Source of the DNA: Toxotes chatareus
Taxonomy: Eukaryota > Chordata > Actinopteri > Toxotidae
NCBI GenBank assembly: GCA_016801885.1
Contig: CM028890.1
Span: forward strand, 15,678,001 to 15,742,000
Direction of reading: 5' to 3'
Length of the DNA: 64,000 bases
The first letter of the stretch is position 1. Every line of letters begins with the position of its first letter. The notes under the pieces are model-generated. The model saw only the letters and a program-made list of their open reading frames with translations, ran no database searches and was not told where the DNA came from. A program made the translations under genes and the position numbers. Positions 51,109 through 63,800 of this stretch are shown piece after piece.

Positions 51109-52624
51109 CAGCATCGTGGCCACTATTGGCATATCAGTATCGTTTTCTACAGTAGTTCCTGTCATTCAAACCAAAAGTTCACTCACTGCACAGTCTTCAA
51201 AAGTGTAGAGGGGTCCTAATGGCACAGATTAAAAAGCAATTTAATACAGAAAAGGGGATTAGAAACACTATGGGCTGCACTAATCCTTAACCTTTAGTCC
51301 TTTTCTCATGGAGCCACAATATGCGCAAGACGATAGCATCACAGGACCAGAGTTAGTAAATTTCCATTAGGGCCGCCCTTCTTTATTCCCACCAGCACAT
51401 TTAAAGGCATTAGGCATGCTTTGTCAAGGCTAATAAAAAGGGCCAGTGGTGCTATCACACACCCCCGACTTGTTTCGGAAAAAGCACTGTTCCATGTGAA
51501 GTTTTCACAACCCATTATGATAATCTGCTGGAGTCTCTGAAGGGCAGGGGATAGACAGGCAGATAGATGCTTCTGGGGTGACTGCTCTACAGCCTCTGCA
51601 TGGATAGAACATTTTCTGTCTGTGTAACCGGGACAAAAACTCACTCCTATCTGACAAGGAGAGCAGAAACGATAGAAGGCTAAATGTAAGACGGGAAGAG
51701 TCTCCACGACATCAGGTTGGAAAACAAAGTTTAATGGATTCTCTTCTATCTTATGCAAATGAGAAATACCTACCTGCATGCATCACAATGTGTTCTTCAA
51801 CTTGCCCTGAAGTTACCCTGAACCTCAACAGGCACAAGATGTACAGTGTACAGTATCCTTTTAGTTTCACAAGAAATGGGTTTCCTTGTTTTCTTCGTAA
51901 AATAATGTGAATCTCATGTTTGGTCTCTGTCGCACGCCTGATTGGAGAAGTTCCACATTTTCTTCTTCTCTGCTCTCTTTTGGGAAGCCCCGCTGCTCAT
52001 CTCTGCAGGGGAAGAGTGTTTCTCTGACAGGAAACAGGGTCACGGCGGACATTAATCATTCATATCTAAATTTGTGCAGCGCAAAGATTCAATTTTCTGC
52101 ACTTTGTAGGGTCCACTATTGGTTATATGGTTTTATTTATACATCAAAGTCTATTCATTATTTATTTGTTTTTGAGCCATCTAGTTTTGATGCCATTTTC
52201 TTGAAGGAAGACCTGGTACACAACAACATACTGTCCATTAAAGGAAGAATGCGAGGGGAGGCCTTGACTGTTGTAGTTTAAGTGTAAAACTGTGATTATT
52301 AACACAGATGTAAACGATTCTTGAGCGAATTGTTGAGTGTATGTTGCTGGACGTTGAGTATTTGGGACTTTCAAACAAAAACTGTTGATATTTTGGGTTC
52401 ATACTGTACACTTGCCACATGTCCTGCTGAGCACTAAATCTGTCTGCTTTTATAACCAAAATTGTTTTGCTAGATCCTTCCCCCTCCAGAGCCACAGAGA
52501 TATAACTCCCACATCAATGCTCTATTTAAAGTCCACCTGTGTGCGTCTCTTCAACCCGCTGTCAGTTGTTACACCCTTTTGGTTGTGATAGTATTGTATT
52601 TATCACGCTCCTTCCTGTTCACAG

Positions 52625-53098
52625 GCCACTACTGAGCAGAAGAAGCTGAGCCATGCTGGATCCAAGCCCTCCCTCTCCGAGAGCAGCGGCCGACTCCCTC
52701 AGATAGCCATGAACACCTGCAAGTACAATGGCGGAGTGGTGAGACCACTAGTGGGCAGCCTGGCGTCCTCGTCGCGCCGCAACCTCGCAGAGCTCGACTC
52801 GGAGACGCAGCCCTTGCAGACGCTGCACAGCTCTGGCCTGGAGGTGGTGGTGTCCAAGGGCAACGGTGGTGAAGACCCCAGCAAGGCGTCCAACGAGAGC
52901 TTGGTCAGGGAGGGCAGCGGGCATGGTGGAGGCAGGGCGCCGCAAAAGAAGAATAGGGACATTGGCTACAAGCTTGGCCACCGGAGGGCACTGTTTGAGA
53001 AGCGAAAGCGACTCAGCGACTACGCACTCATCTTCGGGATGTTTGGGATTGTTGTCATGGTGACAGAGACGGAACTGTCATGGGGGGTTTACACTAAG
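52625..53098 (+). CDS. kcnn1: kcnn1 exon 2: classical SK N-terminus and S1
   Basis: 158 codons, phase 0 at both ends, acceptor CTGTTCACAG and donor GTAGGT. The first 28 codons lead to ATG 52709 (MNTCKYNGGVVRPL), which aligns with the usual SK1 start and with IAMSSCKYSGG of SK3; here too the Met is preceded by Ile-Ala. A variable Ser/Gly-rich stretch containing GLEVVVSK follows, then the strongly conserved IGYKLGHRRALFEKRKRLSD and S1 (YALIFGMFGIVVMVTETEL), ending SWGVYTK. SK channels are Ca2+-activated, voltage-independent K+ channels gated by bound calmodulin; they shape after-hyperpolarisation. VTETELSWGVYTK, with Thr and VYTK, matches SK1 rather than SK2 or SK3. Translation could start at 52709 (short form) or at 31423 (long form). 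Confidence 0.9.
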
Positions 53099-53556
53099 GT
53101 AGGTTGTACATGTGTGTGTGATGCATGAGTGGGAGCTTTGTGTGTTGTCAATGCTATTGTTTGTTTTTGAGTTGTGTGGGGTTGGCAGCTGTCAGATTTA
53201 TGAAGAGTGATTATTAGCACAGACACTGACGTACATTATCTAACAAAGGTGTTGGGAATATTGCATGAATATAAATAAAAAGGAGTATCATGTGATCTGC
53301 ACAATGGTTAATAATAATAATCTATCAACTGGATTAATTAAGTCTCACATTTTTTCACTACTTTCTTGACTGTAGACCTGGTTTTGAAAATTAATTAATT
53401 ATTGGCATCAGATTGGAGTTTAGCCAGAGGACTGGTTCCTCCTCTGGTACCATTGTGGTTGTCTGTCATTCCCTTTGAAGACAGCATCTATCACAACCTC
53501 ACAGCAGGAGAGCGGGAGATGGGGAGAGGGATGGTGCAGGGAAGAGAAGGACGAAT

Positions 53557-53557
53557 G

Positions 53558-53599
<42 letters not shown>
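53557..53599. repeat. (TA)n then (TG)n compound microsatellite
   Basis: Five or six TA units running into about 16 TG units, followed by GA-rich sequence. Confidence 0.85.
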
Positions 53600-53605
<6 letters not shown>

Positions 53606-55109
53606 TGTGTGGAGAAAGAGAGATTTAGACGGAGAGATAAAGACACGCAGAGATGAAGAGAAAGGTCAATAGGAATAAAAGATGGGAATGAAGTTCCAGA
53701 TGTTTCAAACGGCCTGAGAGCAGATGAAACAGAAAACTATAGGAAAAGTGGGGGACTCTTTAGCAAGGACACCAGCAGACAGTTTAGAATCAGGGTCATG
53801 GTGGCCGGGTCACCACCCCTTGACCTGTCACTGTCCTTTTGTGTCAGCCAATCAGGTCTGCTGTGTCAGGCTATTTACGGAAGAATATGGCTCACTCAGT
53901 GCACTCGCAGCAGATTCTCCTACAGTAGTTACTGGGCTGTTTACTTGGGAGTTGACATTGCAGTGCACTGCAGTATATGATAGGTCACAGAACAGGTGTG
54001 TTTCATCTCTGGAAATAAGGCTGTCTTTTACTGTAACAGTACAGTCTATACGTGGGTAAAATCTGAACAGGGCTGAAGACCTTATAGGTGGTTTTGCATG
54101 TTTGAGTCCATTAACTATAAATTGTGTTATTTACAACTAAGTACTGTTGATCACTTGGGGTTGAAACATCACAGACATTTGATGACATAGCACCATAAAG
54201 TTGATATGGCTAACATGTTAACAAACAGCCGTCTGTTCACACATCCAGCATTAGTATTCATTTAGAGTCATGGCTCTGGTAATCAAATGTAAGTCATTTA
54301 CCATCCTTGGCTGATGACATCTCTATTGTGCAGCTTTAACATTAATGCTGCTTATTGTCCAAAGCAAAATACAAGATTTTCTATTTATTTTCTACCTTCC
54401 AGGCAGCCGTTGTTTTCTATTTATTTCACCATGGTTTGAAAATGGATTTGCAGTGTCTTGAAACTTAACCTGTGATACATAATGTTTTAAGGATATATAA
54501 GAATATACTAAGAATAAGGTCTAACCACAGTTGGGAAGACAAGTTGTTTTATAATGCAGAATTTGTCGCTGCTGCATCCGTGGGTGGTGGTAGTTTTAAT
54601 TCTTTGTTTGCGAACTACCAAAGAATAAGAGAGGTTTGTTCCCTTTTTAGACAAACACATTGCAGCACCATACGGTATGGAAGGGGGCTCCCAGCACTTC
54701 TTTTTTTTTTTTTAAGACATTTTAAATTGGCTTTTGAGGTTTTGTATCTCAAGTTACATTACTGTCACATGGTGCTGCAGCTGTGAGAAAGAGCCATTTT
54801 CAAAACTCTGGTGCTTTCAAGGATGCTTTGACATCCAAATTTTTAGTTACCTGCTAAAAATCTTTTAATGTCTGATCTATACTGTTAAAAATATTGTGTG
54901 TCATCTGACATTTCAGATGTAAGGGCAAATCAAAGCTTTTGATGAGTTATGAAATTGAAGTTATGAAATATTAATTTGTGTATGTGAGTTGCGGGGTTGG
55001 GCTAAAACGTACAAAACAACTGGCTTTCCTTTCACAAGGGTTAGATTTTCCTCCAGTTGTTTCTGACAGATGTATTTGAATTTTCAAATGTGTTTTTGAT
55101 TACACATAG

Positions 55110-55133
55110 GTGTGTGTGTGTGTGTGTGTGTGT
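55110..55133. repeat. (GT)n microsatellite
   Basis: About 12 GT units. Confidence 0.85.
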
Positions 55134-55866
55134 CTGCGTCTGCACAATATACTAAGTCGGTGTGGTAATCTATAGGATGATTTATGGGGTTTTAAGAAAG
55201 TCAATAGGTTTGTCTGTGACTGTTACTGAGTGGGGTTCAGTCCATTCATCAAGCTGACCTCAGCTGAAATGGAAATGACCTCCCATCCCTGAGTGGCACA
55301 GCACCCCCCTCCCCCCACATCAGACAGGTAGCATGTGCTGCGGATGGTCACATCACACAGCAGACACTTGAGGCTATACCAAGGTTTTCTGAGTCCTGAA
55401 GGAGCGAAACACGTTAAGAGGCAGTGAGCGCTGGGACTGAAAACTCCTTGAACCTCTGGCAGGTGGATTAATTGGTTTATTCAATGTTATTTCAGCAGGG
55501 ACTTCTCAAAACAATTTCAGACATTAGGATGTCTTGCGAACATGTTGCTGACCTGAGGGGCAAAGCAATCTAGTTGATAGCTAAAAATACCTTCTGTAAT
55601 ATGGACCACCGAAGGACAGAGTAATATTGAGCAGCTCTTACTGTCATCGCACTGACAATTATGAACGTTATTTCCACTTGTTGTTTTTGTCATTTGTTTG
55701 TTGGTGTTGTTATTATAATAGCAACCCTGTGATCATTAGCCTGCTGCAGAGTGGCATTTTTACACCATGGTTGTTAAATTGATTTATCAAATGGCATTTT
55801 ACCAACATAGAGGGGGAGACTTGAGTAGTACAGGTTCTCATTTCCTAGATCTATGGCCCCCCTCCC

Positions 55867-55868
<2 letters not shown>

Positions 55869-55901
<33 letters not shown>
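55869..55901. repeat. (CA)n microsatellite
   Basis: About 16 CA units. Confidence 0.88.
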
Positions 55902-55905
<4 letters not shown>

Positions 55906-56200
55906 GCATTAGCATCCAGCTGGCCTATTTATCACCAGCAACGCTCACTGTGGTGGCCCCCCTGCTAATGCTACCCTTGCCTTTTCTGCACCTACCATTA
56001 AATGCAAAGTCCCCCAGTTAGCGCTGGGCTTTGATTAATTGGTAGTTTAGATAGTGGGGAACAGCGTCCATAGATAATATCAGGCTGCACCTACACCTGC
56101 AGCTGCATTGTTTAGTAACATCCTGACTGCACTGTTCGTGTGTAAAACCCCATTATCTGGTCTCACTTAGACTTTTAAACTAATAAATGGTGTGTATATG

Positions 56201-56230
56201 TTTGTTTGTTTGTGTGTGTGTGTGTGTGTT
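56201..56230. repeat. (TTTG)n and (TG)n repeat
   Basis: Three TTTG units followed by about nine TG units. Confidence 0.75.
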
Positions 56231-56664
56231 CTATTGTGCCTATGTAGGTCTATATACTTTTGCAAAAAGGTGCTTATGTGTATGCACAGGTTTATTTGGG
56301 GACATTTATGTTACTCGTGCCTTTTTTTTTTTAAACCTGCTGAAAAATTAAGTAGTGAGTTACGGCAAAAAATGCACTCAGCTTTCACTTGAATTCTACT
56401 TATTTTGCTAAACTACCTAATTTCACCTTGTTGCTAAGCAGTAACATACAACTCAGAAGCCAGCCACTACTGCCATCTACTAAGGCTAAATATAATATAA
56501 TGTGAAAATATGAAAATGTATGTCAGTAATGAATCCAAGGAACCGTTTATATTTGTATTCCTATGTATAAAATTAGATTGTGTATTTTAATAACAATGTC
56601 TTAATTGCTTTAATTTAACATGGCTATTTCTAATATTATTTCCTCTTTTTTTTTCTCGCCACAG

Positions 56665-56760
56665 GAATCTTCATACTCATTTGCACTGAAATGCCTTATC
56701 AGCCTTTCCACTGTTATATTGCTTGGTCTTATAATAATGTACCATGCCCGGGAAATCCAG
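56665..56760 (+). CDS. kcnn1: kcnn1 exon 3: S2
   Basis: A 96-bp, 32-codon exon, phase 0 at both ends, acceptor CTCGCCACAG and donor GTGAGT. It encodes ESSYSFALKCLISLSTVILL and GLIIMYHAREIQ, the S2 helix and its cytoplasmic end. The opening ES(S/L)YSFALK is SK1-like, against SLYSLALK in SK2 and MFSLALK in SK3 as I recall them. The exon joins cleanly to VYTK before it and LFMVDNG after it. Confidence 0.92.
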
Positions 56761-57387
56761 GTGAGTCTACCACAGGAAAAAATGACTTCATTTTATTATA
56801 CTAGCAGCTTTTGGGATGAGTGTGGTGATAATGATGGTAGTAATATTGATAATTAGGGGGAAGAAGATTTCTGATTTGGCAACTCAGCTAAACTAAAAAT
56901 AGTTTTAATTGAAATTGAATATTTTTTTGTGCTAAAAAGGAATGAATTGATGCTGATAATACGTTTATGATGTGTATTTTTAATGTTCTATAGTATTGTA
57001 CACCAATATATTGCATTGCATGTGTAATATTATGTATAGTAAGGATTATTTTCTTTCCAGCATTTTACTGCATCTCATCTTAAGCCATTTCTTGTCGCTA
57101 CTCTGGATTACATCCCACATACAAAATGGAGCTTTTCTAGATGTCTTCAGCATCATTTTACACACACATTTTAACCGATTTCAGCATGACCTCTGGGGAG
57201 CTTGACTAGAATTTCAAATAAAATCTGTGGGTTTGGTCCAAACAATATCTGTCTCCCTGCTCGATAGCAGAGGATATGAAAATTGGAGAAATGCTCAAAG
57301 AATAAAAAAAAAAATCTCAAGCTTAAAAAGTGGCATATGGAAGAAAGTGCTAAGAGACGTCCTTGGTGTATGTTTGTTTTTCTTCAG
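56761..57387 (+). other. kcnn1 intron 3
   Basis: Phase-0 GT-AG intron of 627 bp, AT-rich, nothing else recognised. Confidence 0.85.
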
Positions 57388-57806
57388 CTGTTTATGGTCG
57401 ACAATGGTGCGGACGATTGGAGGATAGCCATGACATATGAGCGGATCTTCTTCATCGTGCTAGAGCTGCTGGTGTGTGCCATCCATCCCATCCCGGGCCA
57501 GTATGTGTTCACCTGGACGGCGCGGCTGGCCTTTACCTACACGCCGTCAGTGGCCGACGCTGACGTGGACATCATCCTCTCCATCCCCATGTTCCTGAGA
57601 CTCTACCTGATCGGCAGGGTCATGCTACTCCACAGCAAGCTGTTCACGGACGCTTCGTCTCGCAGCATCGGCGCCCTCAACAAGATCAACTTCAACACAC
57701 GCTTTGTCATGAAGACCCTCATGACCATCTGCCCAGGAACTGTTCTGCTGGTGTTCAGTATATCCTCCTGGATCATTGCTGCATGGACTGTGCGCGTCTG
57801 TGAGAG
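57388..57806 (+). CDS. kcnn1: kcnn1 exon 4: S3, S4 and S5
   Basis: A 419-bp exon starting in phase 0 after TTTTTCTTCAG and ending two bases into a codon at the GTAAAC donor. It encodes LFMVDNGADDWRIAMTYERI, S3 (FFIVLELLVCAIHP), the S3-S4 loop (GQYVFTWTARLAFTYTPS), S4 (DIILSIPMFLRLYLIGRVML), the linker HSKLFTDASSRSIGALNKIN, and S5 (ICPGTVLLVFSISSWIIAAW) to VRVCER. S4 has the few charges typical of voltage-independent SK channels. SVADADVD, LIGRVM and SISSW agree with SK1 rather than SK2 or SK3. The split AG needs one base from the next exon, expected to begin with Tyr-His-Asp and carry the pore; that exon is not in the window. Confidence 0.93.
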
Positions 57807-60800
57807 GTAAACACAGGGTTGTCAGTAAAGGTCGAATAATGGATGAAATTGAAAAACGAAATGGCTCACGCACAATCACAAGCTGTGGATTACTAGACAC
57901 CTTTCCTTCCTTCACTCCTGTCACTGTTTTGTCCCACGCTTCTCAGTGTTACCTTGTTTTCTGTCGCTCATCTGCACTGGTCCACAGAAATGTGTGGAAT
58001 CATCAGGATAGGTTACATGTTAATACTGTACACAAGTGTACAGGAAGGCATACACAGATACTACTCCACTGCCTGAGTGTTTAAAAACACCCTGACATAC
58101 GTTTCATTAGCTCAGCAATTGCTCCACGACTCCCCACTCCTTGTTTTTATTGCTATTTTAGATGGCTTGTCCATAATTCATGAGTGTCTAATTGTTTGTT
58201 TGCTGAATGGTTTGTTTTGGTAATGCAGAGCAGCCCCCAGGATCCCCTAACCCGTTTTCTCCCCAAAACTGCGCATCGTGCTTCGTCTCAAGGGGGCAGC
58301 AACGATTCTCACTGAAAATGAAAGAGGCAGGGAGAAATGAAAAGCTTTTTTTTTTTCTTCCTTTCTCGTTTTGCATTTACATAGGGAAATGAGACATTAA
58401 TGCCAGCTTTGATGTTTTAAAGTCATTTTTGCATTAGTTGGAGTGGAAAGGGGGCTTGAGTAGGGTGGGTGGAGAGTGGAAGAAGATCTATAGCAGCAGT
58501 TCTTGTCAGACCCAATATGATACTGTACATGTGCTGCACTGTAAAAGTTAAGCCTCAGCTCAGAGGAAGGCTTTGCTCTCAGTCTTTCAGCCAGGCCCTG
58601 ACTACAGATGCTCAGTGTCCTCCTGCAGCTCGCCTCGCCTGCTTTTACTAAGTACCTTCCCTCCCTTCCTCTGCCTCTCCTCTTAACTATCCTCCTGTGT
58701 TAACACCTGGCACTAACCACCCCCACCCCCACCCCACCCCCCACACATGCCCGACCCTGGATCCTCTCGGACCCTCAGCACCTTTAACCGTTGGCTGGCG
58801 GGTTTAAACCTCCTTGGGTGGAACCCAATCAGGTGATCTGGAACACAGAGGCAGGACAGTGAGGTCTTGATATTTGCATCTGTACCAAAAAAGAAAAACA
58901 ACACAACAGCCGTTTGAGTATTGTTAGTAGTGTCTTTATATAGTAAAGTTCATATGTTGCTACACACTCTCTTTCGCTATCTCTCCTTATTATTCGCAGC
59001 CTTAGATTTAACCATGAAATATCCTAAATTGTCCAGTAATTTAACATCAATGCCATCATTTGGTCTTTCGTACTTCATTATGTACGGCAGGAATTCCATA
59101 TGATTTACACCAAAAAAAAATGACCACGGTGGAGATTTGACGCTGCACACCCCTAATAGTACAGTATGCTGGTGCCAATTTGGAAATCTGGATTTTAAAT
59201 AGATGATTAGATGAGAACCACAGAATCTCTGATAGAGTCTTGGTAGATTGGTTTGCTCACACATACACTGACACACACTGTGACACACTTTCCATGAGCA
59301 GTGCATGCCGTCAGTCCTTTGGTTTCAGTTTCAGAATAACGTGTGTTCAGCGGGGTGGATTTGTGTATGTATGTCTATGTGTGTTACTACGGTTGGGTGC
59401 AAGCATGCACATGTAGGTGTGTGCACGTGCGTGTGTGTGTGTGTTTGTATAATGTTTTGTTGTACTTTCTATTTCCCCACTATGCTGCTCCATAGGGATA
59501 CCATGTGAGTCCTCGTTCTCTAGCCGTGGAAAAACCAACTTATCATTTTTGCACCGAGCTGGCGCCACTGCTGCCCCGAGTGGGGTTTGGAGGGTGGGGG
59601 TGGTAGTGGGGAGAAGGGGCAGCCCCTCTAAAACAATTACCCAATGATCCTTTCCAAACTCAGTGTGGCAAAGGAGGATTAGGTAGGCCCTCTAGTTGGC
59701 ATGAAAGTGGCACCATCCTTCTGCAGGCTTTTAGTGGCTATAGGAGGACAGGAGAGACCAACGGTGTGAGCAGCACTTTGAAGCAAGCGTCTCTTTGCTA
59801 ACTGTTGTGTGTTAGGCCGGTAGGGACTTGAGGAGGAGGTGGAGGAGGAGGAAATTTGTGCTAAAATGGAGCAGCTCCTTCAAGTCACCTTCACGAGTCT
59901 GCCAGAGGGCAATTTGTCTTTTCTCATTTTTTTCTCTCCCTCTCCTTATGCAATTGTTATAGATCTATATTGCACAAAAAGTCTTTTTAACAGCAACTCC
60001 AAAGATTTGTCGAGGAGCAAAAGCCTTTCTGTTCTTTGTGTTCACACATTACCATCCCATTATGTGTCTCCCTTCACAAAATTAATTGAACAGTGTTGTA
60101 GTGGTTTTCCGCGGACTTTTGTTTCTTCTACTGCAAAGATTTTGCTCTAGAAATTGTCTCCTGTAGCCAAAAGAAGGTCTGTGTATCCAAGGAGAGGACA
60201 AATGTCAAGTCATTTTGCGTATTAGTTAATGTCATTTTGGTCTGGGGTCTGTCTCGCTATCTAGCACAGCATGATTTAGGTCGCTAAATATATATAGTTT
60301 ATCACTAGTGTTACACAGTTCAAAGTTAGGCAGGTAAATGAGGGCACTGCTTTCCATTATTGCACAGTTTCCAGTTTCTTAAATGGAGACACTCTTGAAG
60401 GAGGAGTTTGTTCTGTGCTGACAGCAGTGTCTCCAGTTTTTGTTTACATCCATGAACCGAATGTCCTCATCCCCCTTTGTCCCCTCCTCTTGTGAACATG
60501 GAAACAGCATGCAAGCTTCCATGTTTACTTATCAATCCCATCATTTCAAGTAAAATAAAAGGGGGAAAAAAAAGAGGCGCTTGTTTCCCAAAGTGCTGTC
60601 TGTGACTTTTGTATCTTCTTTTAAATGCGCCGTTACACTGTCACATTGACCACGCTCCTGAGCCAATCGAAGGGCAGTACGATGTGAGATTGGACGAGCA
60701 CGGAGTCTACCTGGAAAATGCCTAGATGGGGGGAATGAAAGACACATAACCAGGGGAGCAGAGAGGGATGGAGGGGTGGAGGGAGGGCAGAGTTGGGAGG

Positions 60801-63800
60801 AATGCTAATGTTACAGTAGATGGATTTAACGCTGGTCACTGGCCCCCTTTCCCTTCTTTCTTGATACAGCCCATCTTCAGAGCTAACCTACCTCAACTAA
60901 GCTCCTTAACTAAGCTCTTTTGGCTTCTCCCTCACTACCATAAGGCTCCCTCCCTCTCTCTCTCTTACCCCTGACTGATCCTTTGCAGATCTCCTACTGT
61001 ACCCATCTAACGTGGCATGCTTTGCAGTTTTTCGTCATCTCTCCCTACTACTGATTCCCTGTCCCTTTGCCTTCCGTTATCCATAAGAAGCAGGCCCAAT
61101 CCGGCCAGACCTCAGTTAGACACTTGCATGCATGCCTTGCCTGCCTCCCTGGTTTCTCGCTCCTTTTTCTCTTTAGCTGTTATCTAATTCTCTTCCTCTC
61201 CTGTTCTAACTCTGTTATCTGAAACAAAACGCTCTATTTCGAGGCGATGTGAGACTGCTGTTTCTCACCTCGCTTTCTCCAGCGAGGGGACCCGTAGGCT
61301 ACGTTAAAGACAAGCTCTCAGAAAGTTTAGCTGACTTTCCCTCAGAGCACAGCACCGGATTATCAGGCTTGAGTTACTAGTCAGCTACACCTACACCCAA
61401 GGTCTGACATCCAGATTGTGTCATCGCTTAGCCACAGGATACAAACAGTGCCAGCCAAGAACAGACTGTCCGAATGTGATGTCTAACCAGAGAAACACAC
61501 ACCAGTGCAACTTGAACTGTCTCACACCAACCGCAAGTTTATATAAAATATTCAGCTTTATTTTACAACTTTGCAGTTTCCAGACTACAAATGCAAACAC
61601 ACTGATCCGTCTCTGAATAGACACAATTTTGACTGTGCTGATGTCCCTTTCAGTTTGTTATTACAGTAGATTCATATTTATAATGTAATGCAACAACGTT
61701 ACACTCTGGGTGGCAACAGAAGATGCCTCCTTGATTCCACTGGCTTAACCGATGATGACAACTCTGAATGGGGTCCATTAATTCCAAGAAGCTGAGTTTC
61801 TCCAAGGACAAATCTGACGGACATTGCAGAACTAACACGGTCCTTGTTTTAAAAAAATGATCCAAAACAAATGCCAACCTAAAACTAAACCCTAAGACTC
61901 ACAAAGTGAGCTCTCTATAAACATGCAGTGCCTTACTCACTATCAAACTAAGTGTCCAATAGACCTTTACCTTCATCTGAATCATTCACAAAATTATCTT
62001 TAAAATGAGCATCTCCTCCACAAACACGGTTGGATCTTATGCAAATTGTCACAACCTCAAGGACGGGTGGATTCTCCATGGTTTGATGACTCGATCTGAT
62101 AACCTGTTTTTAAACTATGCACGTTCTGCAGGCATAGTATTGATTGCAGCCTATGGCACAGTCATATACAGAGCTCACAAAGCATGTTTGCATAACAAGG
62201 AATGTGAAAGTGATAAAAGTCCAAAGATATGATCAGAATATGCACTGATGTGCATGAGCCGAGCCAGTGCTGTTCTTTGCTTACAAGAGAAGGTTGTAGT
62301 AGCTTAAAGTAAAAGCTTCCTCTGTCTATTACTGTTATTATTTTCAGTCTGGCTCAGAAATGCACATGACAGCAAGCACTGCATTCACTACAACTGTTTT
62401 TTTCTTTCTGAAGGTTACAAAAAGTAGTCAGAAAGCTATACAAGCAGTGGTAACATTACTCCTACAATTTTAAGAGATTTCTAACACGTATGTAGCTGCT
62501 GTGACTATGAAGTGTTACCATCTGCCTGATGTCTGTGTTGCTAGGTAGGTACTGGTGTTCTGTTTATGCGCTGAGAGAGATAAGAATTGGTTTTGATTTA
62601 GGAGCATTTTCTAAACTAGTCTGAGTTTTGAAAGTCAGCTTTAATTTACCTGTTGATGTCTTGCTGCAGAAATTGACTTAATGCTGAGTCTCATGTTCTC
62701 TAGCTTTGTTTTCATGTGAGATTTGAGATGTTAAATTGTGTAGGTATATATTTCCAAGCAAATATGGCAATACCATGATAACTTTAATCTGCTGTCAATG
62801 TATGGCATTAAACTATAGGACTAAAGTGTTTTTGATAGCTTACTTGTGAGTTCTGCATCTCTTCAAGCTTCTAGAACTGCATCCCTTTACCTCAGGTAAA
62901 ATATACTATCTATTACCACTAGAGTTACAATAAAGCTTTGATGGGGATCAAAATGTTCTGACTAGGGATCTACCATAGGCTAGGACTGAATCAACAACTG
63001 CAACATGTTTTTTAGCCCAAGCTCAATTCAAACAAGTATTTCTAAGTCATAAATGTGTCAGATGCCTTTGCAGAGTCAAGTCTCCCTTGTTGACAAAATG
63101 TAACAAAACTAACTAAAATCTTACCATCACTGACAAACAAAATCATATCGGACGTGTTCCATCAGCCTCAGACTTTCACGTCCTTGCGGATACAGTTTTA
63201 TGCCCATTTAGAGTATCTTTGACTTTTTTGTTGCATTAATATATACAAGCTGACAATCCCCTAAATGTCACAAAATGTGCCGGCAGGTCTGGGGAGTCGG
63301 GGAACAGACTAATGGATCAGATAATGGTTAGTCAAACTCCGAACCCATATTATACTGATGTAACTGAAACACTGGGTGGGGTCTAAGACTGAGCAATTAA
63401 ACAAAGTCGGTGCTATGAAACCTTTGTATACTCCATCAGTGTATCAGACAGTGTTGGGTCAATGAATTAATAAGAAGGAACTGAAACTTGAAAACCTTAA
63501 AAATGTTTTGGGTAGGTATTTAATGGGGCACCTGAATGTGGGCACATATTAAGGAGGTAGTTGATAACCTTTCAGATTGCAAGTATGGTGTTGTGGGCAG
63601 AGGTACAGCAAATAAGATATTTTGTGTAGTGCTCAGTGCATTGGGAAGACTGGGAACATGAAAGAAAATGGTTAGCTGCACTGAGCTGGCAGTGGAGGTG
63701 GAGTGGTGGTGTATCAAAATGTCCCCTGAAGGTTGGATGGTTTTCAGCAAAGTAAACTTTAACACTACTGAGTGTATGAGGAATTCCACTGAGCATATTA

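Larger units (their letters stand above)
32743..52624 (+). other. kcnn1 intron 1 (about 19.9 kb)
   Basis: Phase-0 GT-AG intron, donor GTAGCC and acceptor CTGTTCACAG. It contains many microsatellites, a (GC)n/(TG)n block just inside the donor, a perfect 12-bp hairpin (35101-35130), degraded repeats (36001-36545), a tRNA-derived SINE with target-site duplication (44221-44441), and poly(A) tracts at 40640 and 51085. The open frame at 39902-40306 (134 codons) has no domain and is taken as chance. No nested gene was recognised. Confidence 0.65.
53099..56664 (+). other. kcnn1 intron 2
   Basis: Phase-0 GT-AG intron of about 3.6 kb with a TA/GT compound repeat (53557-53599) and GT and CA microsatellites at 55110 and 55869. 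No coding or RNA gene was seen. Confidence 0.75.

Noticed and set aside
52625..57806. Calling the SK channel kcnn2
   Set aside because: Some S3 residues look SK2-like, but VTETELSWGVYTK, ESxYSFALK, SVADADVD, LIGRVM and SISSW together match SK1 better, and the insl3 neighbourhood fits human KCNN1.
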